From Bacteroidales bacterium (GTDB lineage: Bacteria > Bacteroidota > Bacteroidia > Bacteroidales > JAADGE01), in assembly GCA_021648725.1 (NCBI GenBank), contig JAKISF010000010.1:1-64000 (forward strand): a stretch of 64,000 bases of DNA, written 5' to 3'. A program made the position numbers and the translations under genes. This document shows, piece by piece, positions 17,271 to 25,200 of this stretch. The notes under the pieces are model-generated. The model worked only from the letters and a program-made list of their open reading frames with translations, did not search any database and was not told where the DNA came from. The stretch's first letter is position 1. Each line of letters starts with the position of its first letter.

Positions 17271-17744
17271 ATGGCAAATGTACTGAACATAAAAAACAAA
17301 AAAGCAAGGCATAATTATGAGTTGCTGGATAAGTTTATTGCCGGAATTCAACTTTACGGAACAGAAATTAAATCTATAAGAGCCGGGAAAGTCAGTTTAA
17401 ATGATTCGTATTGTGTTCTTTTAGAGCAAGTAAATAAACCGGGAGTTTTTGAAGTTTGGGTTAAAATGCACATCTCGGAATATACTCACGGAACTTATTC
17501 TAACCACGAACCGAAAAGAAACAGAAAATTGCTGTTGAACCGAAAAGAAATAGATAAAATTGTTAAAAAGGTAAAGGCATCTTCACTTACAATTGTCCCT
17601 ACCCGACTGTTTATCAACGACAGAGGACTTGCAAAATTAGAGATTGCCATTGCAAGAGGAAAAAAATATCACGACAAAAGACAAAGCCTTAAACAGAATG
17701 ATGATAAAAGAGAAATGGATAAATTGAAGAAAATGAGGTTGTAG
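17271..17744 (+). CDS. smpB: SsrA-binding protein SmpB
   Basis: Binds tmRNA and guides it to stalled ribosomes for rescue. 157 residues from ATG 17271. The body has [39 protein letters not shown] and the C-terminal [20 protein letters not shown], then a short basic tail. The frame extends upstream to 17202 but that would overlap the miaA start and the smpB promoter. No ssrA gene was seen in this window. Confidence 0.95.
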   Translation: MANVLNIKNKKARHNYELLDKFIAGIQLYGTEIKSIRAGKVSLNDSYCVLLEQVNKPGVFEVWVKMHISEYTHGTYSNHEPKRNRKLLLNRKEIDKIVKKVKASSLTIVPTRLFINDRGLAKLEIAIARGKKYHDKRQSLKQNDDKREMDKLKKMRL

Positions 17745-17758
17745 TTACCGGTAAAAAG

Positions 17759-20137
17759 TTATTTGTTCCTTCCCGTAATTTCAAACTTCTTAATTAGTTT
17801 TTCTCCTTTTTCATCAACTAAAGTCAAAATATGCTCTCCTTCTTTCGGGCTCAGTTCAATTTGATGAATTTTAATTGTTTTTCCGACAAGTTTACTGTCA
17901 ACATACCAAAAAATCGTTGTTTTTTTATTTCTGTGTGCCGCTTCAAAAACAGTTTTTCCGAGTTTGCCGTCTAAATCAACGGGAACATAAATTTTTGAAT
18001 TATGAAAAGGGTAAATCAACTCCATATCTTTATTTGTTTGTTCAATATTATTGGAGCAATCATATCGATACGGCGGTAAATATTTATAAGATGCATTTCT
18101 TTTTTTATAATAAAATTCAACCGAAGGAGGAAGAATAAACCAAGGTTTTGAAACAATATTACTTACTGATTCACAATTTCCGTTTACACGATATTGTTCA
18201 GTTTCATCAAGGTAAATTAAAGTGTGATAAGGGCAAACATCTGTTCTGTTTCCTGTTGAAGGAATCCACATTTCTTCTGTATCATCGCAAACCAAAGAAG
18301 CTAAATGACCGCTTTTTTTACAAATTTCTGCTTTTATCATATCCTGCTCAGGCATTGTAAACCAATTTTGAGCATCAGGCAAAATATCAAATACATCAAA
18401 CAAAACCGGAGCAGCGGCTCTTACTCCTACAATTCCGGGGCGACCTTCACCGTCGGCATTTCCTGCCCAAACACCCACAACATATTCAGGAGTTACACCT
18501 ATTGCCCAAGCATCTCTGAAACCGAAACTCGTACCAGTTTTCCATGCAATGCGTTCCGAAGATTGAAACATTTCCCAATTATTATCATCATCAGGTCGTT
18601 CAACATCCAACATGGCTTGAAAAGTTAAATAAATTGCAGATGCAGAAAAATATGAACTGTTTTCAAAATGTTGCCAATCTTCGTCAATATTTCTTTGTTG
18701 TTTATCTTTCAAAATATAAACAGGCGGGTGAAAATCATTTTTATCGTATTGATAACCGTATTCTTCATAATGATTTAAAGTTCGAGCCATTGACGCATAA
18801 ATTCCGCAAATATCCCATAAAGTTCCTTCGCAACCGCCGAGTATTAACGATAAACCGTAATAATCGGCATTATTATGCAAAGTAGTCATTCCGATGTCTT
18901 CGAGTTTTTTGTATAACTTTTTGTTTCCGTATTCTCGCAACATTATTACGGCAGGAATATTAAGAGAACGAGCCAAAGCTTTATGTGCGGGAACTGCACC
19001 GTCATATCCTCTGCTGTAATTCTTCGGTGTATAACCGCCTATTCTTGTAGGAATATCATAAATTAAAGTATTAGGCAAAATCTCTCCTTCCGTAAGCATG
19101 GATGCATACAGAAAAGGTTTTAAAATACTTCCTGTGCTTCTTTCGGAAGTTATAATATCAACAGAATTTTCATTAGAATTATCCGAAAAATCATTAATAT
19201 TTCCGATATATGCCGATACATCTCCGGTTTCAACTTCGATTACCAAAACGGCTAAATTATTTATTTGATTTCCTGAAAGTCTTCTGTGATGTCTTTTAAC
19301 TATCTCATTTACTTTCTCTTGCAAATCAGATTTTAAAGTTGTTTTTACTACTTTACTTCCTTCATTTTTTACTTTCATTAAAAGATGCCTCGAAATTGAC
19401 GGGAATGACTTTGTGATTTCAGGCACTTCTTCTTCCTTTGCCAATTCATAAGTTTCTATATCAATTATATCTTTTTCGTATAAGCGTTTTAAAAGTCTGT
19501 TGCGTTTTTTAAAAAGAGCATTTCGGTTTCTGCCGGGATGAATTAATGCCGGAGCATTAGGTAAAACAGCCAAAGTTGCCGCTTGTGCCCAAGACAGTTT
19601 ATCTGAATTTACACCGAAATATCGCCAAGATGCAGCATCAATTCCTACGACATTCCCGCCAAAAGGTGCATGAGATGCATACATTGCAAGAATTTCAGTT
19701 TTGGAATAAGAAAATTCTAAACGAGTTGCCAGAATAATTTCAATAATTTTTTCCCAAACAGTTCGTTTTTTGCCTTTCCGGGAAAGCCTGATTACTTGCA
19801 TAGTTATTGTACTTCCTCCGCTTATTACTTTACCTGCCGATAAATTTTGTTTTATTGCTCTTCCGAGACTTATTATATCAACACCCCAATGATATCTAAA
19901 TCTTTTATCCTCAAAAGTAATAATTGCTTCTTTAAACTTATCGGGTACTTTTTCCGTGAGGGGAAAACGATATTGTCCGTCTTCGGCAATATGAGCACCG
20001 AGTAATTCTCCGTTGCAATCTTTAATAACGGTGCAATACGGGTCGTTAAATAACTGCGAAGGAAGTATTTGCCAATAAATTATTATCAGAAGTAATATGA
20101 CTGATAATTTTAATATTTTTTTTACTTTTTTGGGCAT
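17759..20137 (-). CDS. pbpC: Penicillin-binding protein 1C
   Basis: A bifunctional peptidoglycan synthase of the 1C type, 792 residues. One N-terminal membrane helix (about 8-25) precedes the glycosyltransferase domain with EDKRFRYHWGVD and KVISGGSTITMQVIRL. The transpeptidase domain has the nucleophile motif STGSILKP near residue 332, a SLN motif (ARSLNIPAV) and KTGTSFGFRD near 533. The C-terminal BiPBP_C beta domain ends the protein. In many bacteria the gene follows an alpha-2-macroglobulin gene; none is upstream here, only a decayed reading frame. Confidence 0.93.
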   Translation of the reverse strand: MPKKVKKILKLSVILLLIIIYWQILPSQLFNDPYCTVIKDCNGELLGAHIAEDGQYRFPLTEKVPDKFKEAIITFEDKRFRYHWGVDIISLGRAIKQNLSAGKVISGGSTITMQVIRLSRKGKKRTVWEKIIEIILATRLEFSYSKTEILAMYASHAPFGGNVVGIDAASWRYFGVNSDKLSWAQAATLAVLPNAPALIHPGRNRNALFKKRNRLLKRLYEKDIIDIETYELAKEEEVPEITKSFPSISRHLLMKVKNEGSKVVKTTLKSDLQEKVNEIVKRHHRRLSGNQINNLAVLVIEVETGDVSAYIGNINDFSDNSNENSVDIITSERSTGSILKPFLYASMLTEGEILPNTLIYDIPTRIGGYTPKNYSRGYDGAVPAHKALARSLNIPAVIMLREYGNKKLYKKLEDIGMTTLHNNADYYGLSLILGGCEGTLWDICGIYASMARTLNHYEEYGYQYDKNDFHPPVYILKDKQQRNIDEDWQHFENSSYFSASAIYLTFQAMLDVERPDDDNNWEMFQSSERIAWKTGTSFGFRDAWAIGVTPEYVVGVWAGNADGEGRPGIVGVRAAAPVLFDVFDILPDAQNWFTMPEQDMIKAEICKKSGHLASLVCDDTEEMWIPSTGNRTDVCPYHTLIYLDETEQYRVNGNCESVSNIVSKPWFILPPSVEFYYKKRNASYKYLPPYRYDCSNNIEQTNKDMELIYPFHNSKIYVPVDLDGKLGKTVFEAAHRNKKTTIFWYVDSKLVGKTIKIHQIELSPKEGEHILTLVDEKGEKLIKKFEITGRNK

Positions 20138-20351
20138 TGGTGCTTATTAAACTTAAAATTAGACATATTTCAGCTGCATATATCATATACTTTTCCAATA
20201 ATTTTTTGTATGTTTTTTTCAGAAAGTTAATTTCTTCCGACAACTTTATCATATCTTTTCTTCCGGGATTTCCTGCACCAAGAACAGCTGTTGCATGTTC
20301 GCCGCCGAAACCTTTACTTTTTAATTTATAAACAAAATAATATAAAGGGTT
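20138..20351 (-). pseudogene. Possible gene remnant upstream of pbpC
   Basis: On the minus strand a frame stays open from 20351 into the pbpC start without an early ATG. It reads YKLKSKGFGGEHATAVLGAG, then NPGRKDMIKLSEEINFLKKT and a Lys-rich helix. The composition is that of a real, conserved-looking protein rather than AT-rich noise, yet there is no start before the Met in RKDMI and no recognised family. It is best read as the remnant of a lost gene; a short real gene starting at that Met cannot be excluded. Confidence 0.3.
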
Positions 20352-20374
20352 TTATTCATAACACTACTCAATAT

Positions 20375-20407
20375 AAAAAACTGCCGATTTCAAAGAAATG
20401 ACAGTTT
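20375..20407 (-). terminator. Terminator of the ParA-MntA-HepT gene string
   Basis: On the minus strand AAACTG-tc-ATTTC-TTT-GAAAT-cgg-CAGTTT is followed by TTTTAT. The stem has an internal bulge. It lies about 20 bases past the original hepT stop. Confidence 0.55.
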
Positions 20408-20427
20408 AGCTTATTGAAATTATTTTT

Positions 20428-20757
20428 TCAGATACTTTCTAAATCATTTTTTAGTTTCGGTAAATGCTTTTTTATAATTTGCCATACTTAATATTCATCA
20501 ACTCCGAAATAATCATGTGCAACTATATTTCTGAATGATTATATTTTATACCATTCAACATAACTATTTGTATTTTTAAAACTCTCACTAAACTTTAAAG
20601 TAGTTTCTCCAAGAGCAATAAAATTCATTAAAACTGCATCAAAACTTTTTTCATCTTTTACAAACTCGTCTGCATTACTAAATTCAGATATATAATCAAA
20701 AATCTTATCGATTGTTTGTATCATCAATAAGCATAATATATCATCTTTATTAGACAT
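20428..20757 (-). pseudogene. hepT: HepT-family toxin with two in-frame stop codons
   Basis: The intact frame would be about 109 codons. From ATG 20757 it reads MSNKDDILCLLMIQTIDKIF and reaches YVEWYKI, where TAA stops it after 72 residues. In the same frame, without any shift, the sequence continues SFRNIVAHDYFGVDEY, a second TAA, then VWQIIKKHLPKLKNDLESI and TGA. The continuation carries the HepT catalytic motif Rx4HxY (RNIVAHDY). Two substitutions have therefore cut off the active site of a recognisable HepT RNase toxin. The gene overlaps mntA by 8 bases, the usual arrangement. Confidence 0.85.
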
Positions 20758-21049
20758 AGATTACTTCGTTTAAAATGAAGGTTTTAAAAATAGGTTTAAT
20801 TGAACGCTCTCTGCATAAATCAATCTCTCGGTTATACTTTTGTTTTAATATTTTTTTTATTTCTTGTTTTTTTTCAAATATTTCTTCAGTATCTAATTCC
20901 ATTTCAATCAAAATATCTATATCACTTGTTTCATTTTGTTCATCTCTTGCAAATGAACCGAAAATACCAAGTTTAATAACATTATACTTTTCTTTGAACA
21001 TTTCTTTGTTCAAAGAAAAAAAATATAATATTTCTTCTTTTGTTAACAT
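20750..21049 (-). CDS. mntA: MNT-family nucleotidyltransferase antitoxin
   Basis: 99 residues of the minimal nucleotidyltransferase fold. The active-site motif GSx10DxD is complete: GSFARDEQNETSDID, with a third acidic residue in KYNREIDLCRE. In characterised MntA/HepT systems this enzyme adds AMP to a Tyr of HepT and so silences the toxin. Here the antitoxin looks intact while the toxin gene downstream is broken. It follows the 92-residue ParA-partner gene after 15 bases. Confidence 0.85.
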   Translation of the reverse strand: MLTKEEILYFFSLNKEMFKEKYNVIKLGIFGSFARDEQNETSDIDILIEMELDTEEIFEKKQEIKKILKQKYNREIDLCRERSIKPIFKTFILNEVIYV

Positions 21050-21064
21050 TATTTTCAGGTTTAT

Positions 21065-21343
21065 CTATTTCTCAACAATTTCATTTATTCCTGAATTATA
21101 CGAAAGTCCGTGTTTTTTTAATGATTCTTGAAATTCAGATACGGTAAGTTTTCCGGTACGCCAAAGTGCAAGTTCTTTATTTAAATTTTCAATTTTAATT
21201 AACATCCAATGCTTTTCATCATCAGATAATTCCTTTTTTGAACTGATTTCAACAAGCTTATTTTCAGTCTGTTCACTTCTTTTTTTTATGCCGGCAGAGG
21301 CTAATAAATTATCAAGACCTCCTTTAAAGCTTTTCTTTGCCAT
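21065..21343 (-). CDS. Small ParA-associated protein
   Basis: 92 residues, highly charged. It starts MAKKSFKGGLDNLLASAGI, a basic N-terminus of the type that stimulates ParA ATPases, and has a central helical region (SDDEKHWMLIKIENLNKELA). It lies 11 bases after parA. I recall small genes of this shape next to orphan ParA genes in other Bacteroidota. It is not a ParB: no helix-turn-helix or CTPase domain. A role as adaptor between ParA and a cargo is an inference. Confidence 0.65.
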   Translation of the reverse strand: MAKKSFKGGLDNLLASAGIKKRSEQTENKLVEISSKKELSDDEKHWMLIKIENLNKELALWRTGKLTVSEFQESLKKHGLSYNSGINEIVEK

Positions 21344-21354
21344 TTTAGTTTTAT

Positions 21355-22116
21355 TTAGTTACCGAATTTTTCTTCCATATCAATAACTTCTTGTACAATT
21401 CTTCTGTAGTCAAATGCTCCGTTACTGTTGTTGTCGTATTCAAAAATATCTTGACCTACGGCAGGTGCTTCCGCCAAAGCAATATTTGTTCTTACTTTTG
21501 TTTTAAAAACTCTGTCGTCGAAATACATAACAATTGTGTCTAAAACATCTTTATGAAGAATTTTTCGTTTATCAAACATTGTTACGAAAACACCGCTTAT
21601 TTCAACTTTTCTGTTCACATTTGCTTTTATGTTATTTACAACTTCAATAATTTTAGCTAAACCTTTTACTGCCAGAAAATGCGGTTGTATCGGAATGATT
21701 ACTTCCGTTGAAGCTGCAAATGCATTTAATGTAAGTAAACCTAACGAAGGCGGACAATCAATAATGATGTAATCATATTTGCCTTTTAAGGGTTCAATTA
21801 ATTTTGCAATAGAATTTTCCTTATTTTCTTCAGATTTTAATTCTATTTCGGCAATAGCTAAATTGGATGATGCAGGAATCATATCAATATTTTCCCTGAC
21901 AGAAATCGGCTTTAAACCGTTTCCGTTAGTGTATGCATCATAAATATGATTTTCTGATTCTGAAAGCCCGTAACTTATTGTTAAATTTGCCTGCGGATCT
22001 AAATCAATTAACAGCACTTTTCTTCCGTGCGATGCCAATCCTGCACCAATATTAACAACACTTGTTGTTTTTCCTACACCGCCTTTATGGTTACTTACTG
22101 ATATTATTCTGTTCAT
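21355..22116 (-). CDS. parA: ParA/Soj-family ATPase without a ParB neighbour
   Basis: 253 residues. The deviant Walker A KGGVGKTTS is at residues 10-18, followed by DLDPQANLTISYG and IIIDCPPSLGLLTLNAF. ParA proteins form ATP-dependent dimers on DNA and position chromosomes, plasmids or protein complexes. No parB or parS-like repeat is nearby; instead a 92-residue charged protein follows directly, then an MNT/HepT module. This suggests either a cargo-positioning ParA or a relic of a plasmid or integrated element. Confidence 0.88.
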   Translation of the reverse strand: MNRIISVSNHKGGVGKTTSVVNIGAGLASHGRKVLLIDLDPQANLTISYGLSESENHIYDAYTNGNGLKPISVRENIDMIPASSNLAIAEIELKSEENKENSIAKLIEPLKGKYDYIIIDCPPSLGLLTLNAFAASTEVIIPIQPHFLAVKGLAKIIEVVNNIKANVNRKVEISGVFVTMFDKRKILHKDVLDTIVMYFDDRVFKTKVRTNIALAEAPAVGQDIFEYDNNSNGAFDYRRIVQEVIDMEEKFGN

Positions 22117-22269
22117 TTTTTGATAAAATCTTAATTTATATGCCTTACTAATATTGAGTTACGAAAATATTTAAATTTTGTTGCAATAATCTTGCAAAAG
22201 ACACTAAATTATAAAGTAAAATTAACTTTAACAAGAATATTTCAATATTTAGTTATACAAGTAACTTTT

Positions 22270-22300
22270 TTTGATAATCTAAAGCAATTATTTAATTTTG
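22270..22300 (+). promoter_or_regulatory. Consensus promoter of the 22322 gene
   Basis: TTTG (22270-22273), exactly 19 bases, then TAATTTTG (22293-22300). This is the best match to the Bacteroidota consensus in the window. It also overlaps an upstream in-frame ATG at 22298, which therefore cannot be the start. Confidence 0.75.
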
Positions 22301-22321
22301 TTAAATACTAACATCTCGGTT

Positions 22322-25147
22322 ATGAAAAAATATTTGAACATTATTATACTTTTATTTTTACCTGTTATTTTTTATTCGCAAGGACAAAGTCCTAACTCGG
22401 TAAAATGGGCAGAAATAAATACAGAATATGCACAATTTATTTTTCCGGAAGAAATTACAACAGAAGCACAAAGAGCTGCAAATCTCATAGACTATCTGTA
22501 TTCTTTTGAGACTAAAACGCTTAACTCGAAGCCGAAAAAAGTTCCGATAATATTATACAATCAGTCAACAACTTCAAACGGATTTGCAGCATTAAGACCC
22601 CGACGTTCTGTTTGGTTCTCAACACCATCACAATATGCAAGTGATTTAGGGACTGACGATTGGTTTTATACTTTGGGAACACATGAATTCAGGCATATTG
22701 TTCAGTACTCGAAAAATAATAAGCATTTCACAAAACTTTTAAGCATTATTTTCGGTCAAACAGGTTTGTTAATGGGTGAATATTCAATACCTTATTGGTT
22801 TTTTGAAGGAGATGCCGTTTGTATCGAAACTGCATTATCAAAAGTTGGGAGAGGCAGAATTTCTCAGTTTGATATGGGAATAAGAACAATACTTTTAAAT
22901 GATATTGATATTTCTTATGATAAAGCAAAATTTCGTTCTTATAAAACATTTTATCCCGGACATTATAATTTAGGTTACTTAATGACATCGCAAGCACGGG
23001 AAATATACGGTGCAGATGTTTGGGATAAAACTTTAAATCATACTTCAAAAATATCATTTTGGCCATATGCGTTTTCAAGAGGACTGAAAAAAACAACAGG
23101 GCTGAATGAAAAAAAATTATACAAAAAAATAATGAGTCGCTTAGATTCTGTTTGGACAAAGGAATTAAAAAATACTGAAACTTTTGAAGCAAATATTATA
23201 AATAAATCAGAAAAAAAATCTTGGACTAAGTACACAGAACCCAACTATTTAAATGATAATCAGATAATTGTAAAAAAATCAAGTTTAAGAAGTGATATTA
23301 CAACCTTTTACATAATAAATGAAGACGGCACAGAAGAAAAAGTTAAAGCAACCGATGCCGGATTAATTTCAACAGCAAAAAATAAAGTTGTTTGGTCAAG
23401 AAAATATCATGACCCCAGATGGCAAGTGAGAGATTATTCTGATATAATTATTTTTGATATTAATACAAAAAAAGAAAAAAGGCTTACAAAAAACCGAAAA
23501 TTATTTGCTCCCGCTATTTCAGAAAACGGAAAAACTATTGTTGCGGTCAGCTACGATTCAGAAATGAAAACTAAGCTTGTATTGATTGACTCCGAAACAG
23601 GCAAAGAAATAAAATACTTCACAAGCCCGAACAATGATTTTATCAGAACTCCGGCTTTAGATGAAAATGCCGAGCGAGTTGTTTTTACGCGAACAAATGC
23701 AAAAGGAACAGCACTATCATATATTGACTTAAAAACAGAAATTATTTACGACCTTACAGAATATACCGCCGAAAATATCGGCAGACCTGTATTTTATAAA
23801 GACTTTATAATATATAACTCCCCTTACAGCGGAATAGGAAATATTTACGCAATAAATATTAAAACAAAAGAAAAATATCAACTTACATCTGCAAAATACG
23901 GTGCTTATAATCCTAAAATATCGGATGGTAAAATGATATATATTAATTACGGTAAAAACGGTTATGATATTGCAGAAATTAATCTTAAAGAAATTAATTT
24001 TAAACCTATTTCAGAAGTTGAAGAATATTCTTTTAAAACCGCTGAGAATCTACAAAAACAAGAACAAGGAAAAGTTATTTTGCATCCGGATTTAATTCCG
24101 AATAAAACTTATGAAGTTAAAAAGTATAAAAAACTAAAACATGCTTTTAATATTCACAGTTGGGGATTAACAAGTAATTACCCCACTTATTATGATGCCG
24201 ATTATCTGCAAAGTTTTAAACCGGAAATAGGAGCAGAAATATATACCGCAAATATGTTAAATACTGTTTTCGGTTCTGCAGGCATAAAGTATAATACTGA
24301 TGATAAAACATTTAACACAAACATTTCATATATCCTAAAAAAATATTATCCGGTATTTGATTTTACAAGCCGCTGGTATCAAGTTTCTGATAATAATTAT
24401 ATACAAAACAGCATCGGAGTTAATCTGCCCTTAAATTTCTCGAAAGGAATATATTACAGCGGAATTAATTTAAACACAAGGCTTGCATATAATAACTTAA
24501 TAAATAATACTTCTGATTATTTTATGCCTTCTGTCGATAATTTCTCAGCTCTAAGCTATTCCGGAAGTATTTATAAATTCAGGCAACAAGCAAACCAAGA
24601 CATTAACCCGAAATTCGGTTATTTTTTCTATGCCTCCTATGCTCATACATCTTTCGAATCTGTTTTTACAGGAAATCAAACTGCACTTTTAGGTTCTGTT
24701 TATCTACCGGGCTTAATAAATCACCATTCAATTAACATTAAAGGGGGTTATGAAAGGCAAAATACAAATTTAGGAACTGATAATATTTTCAGAAATACAA
24801 TTTCTTATCCAAGAGGATATACATTTTCAGCGTTTTCAAAAATTAATAAAATAAGCTTTGATTACTCCTTTCCTGTTTGGTATCCCGATTTTAACATAGG
24901 ACCTTTTGCATACCTTAAACGAATAAGAGCAAATTTGTTTTTCGATTATGCTGAAATTGACGATTTAATTATTAACGGAACTCAAAATTTACAATCAACA
25001 GGCTTAGAATTATTATTTCAAGTATATTTTTTCAGATTAGGAGAACCGATTGAAATAGGCGGGCGTTTTTCTTATTTATTAGGAAATAACATGTTTAGCC
25101 CGGATAACATTATTCCTGAATTTTTAATTTTAAATATTCCGTTTTAG
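22322..25147 (+). CDS. Putative secreted/outer-membrane metallopeptidase with propeller and beta-barrel
   Basis: 941 residues from ATG 22322. After a signal peptide (MKKYLNIIILLFLPVIFYSQ) comes a gluzincin-like domain: HEFRH at 121-125 is an HExxH zinc motif and WFFEGDAV (Glu162) supplies a suitable third ligand. The middle, about 300-590, has repeats of the TolB type (KLVLIDSETGKEIKYF, GNIYAINIKTKEKYQLTSAK) suggesting a beta-propeller. The last third has alternating aromatic/polar strands and ends LNIPF, like an outer-membrane barrel with a C-terminal Phe. The domains are read from motifs; the combination is the interesting part. Confidence 0.75.
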   Translation: MKKYLNIIILLFLPVIFYSQGQSPNSVKWAEINTEYAQFIFPEEITTEAQRAANLIDYLYSFETKTLNSKPKKVPIILYNQSTTSNGFAALRPRRSVWFSTPSQYASDLGTDDWFYTLGTHEFRHIVQYSKNNKHFTKLLSIIFGQTGLLMGEYSIPYWFFEGDAVCIETALSKVGRGRISQFDMGIRTILLNDIDISYDKAKFRSYKTFYPGHYNLGYLMTSQAREIYGADVWDKTLNHTSKISFWPYAFSRGLKKTTGLNEKKLYKKIMSRLDSVWTKELKNTETFEANIINKSEKKSWTKYTEPNYLNDNQIIVKKSSLRSDITTFYIINEDGTEEKVKATDAGLISTAKNKVVWSRKYHDPRWQVRDYSDIIIFDINTKKEKRLTKNRKLFAPAISENGKTIVAVSYDSEMKTKLVLIDSETGKEIKYFTSPNNDFIRTPALDENAERVVFTRTNAKGTALSYIDLKTEIIYDLTEYTAENIGRPVFYKDFIIYNSPYSGIGNIYAINIKTKEKYQLTSAKYGAYNPKISDGKMIYINYGKNGYDIAEINLKEINFKPISEVEEYSFKTAENLQKQEQGKVILHPDLIPNKTYEVKKYKKLKHAFNIHSWGLTSNYPTYYDADYLQSFKPEIGAEIYTANMLNTVFGSAGIKYNTDDKTFNTNISYILKKYYPVFDFTSRWYQVSDNNYIQNSIGVNLPLNFSKGIYYSGINLNTRLAYNNLINNTSDYFMPSVDNFSALSYSGSIYKFRQQANQDINPKFGYFFYASYAHTSFESVFTGNQTALLGSVYLPGLINHHSINIKGGYERQNTNLGTDNIFRNTISYPRGYTFSAFSKINKISFDYSFPVWYPDFNIGPFAYLKRIRANLFFDYAEIDDLIINGTQNLQSTGLELLFQVYFFRLGEPIEIGGRFSYLLGNNMFSPDNIIPEFLILNIPF

Positions 25148-25200
25148 ATAAAAAACGATAACAGCCTTAAAAATTATAATTAATTACTAAGTTTGAACTT

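Noticed and set aside
17240-17299. Upstream ATG start for miaA
   Set aside because: Would overlap the smpB start and its promoter and adds a hydrophobic tail foreign to the family.
22746-23192. 148-codon minus-strand open frame
   Set aside because: Antisense to the gluzincin gene; no motif, no promoter, no separate conservation evident.
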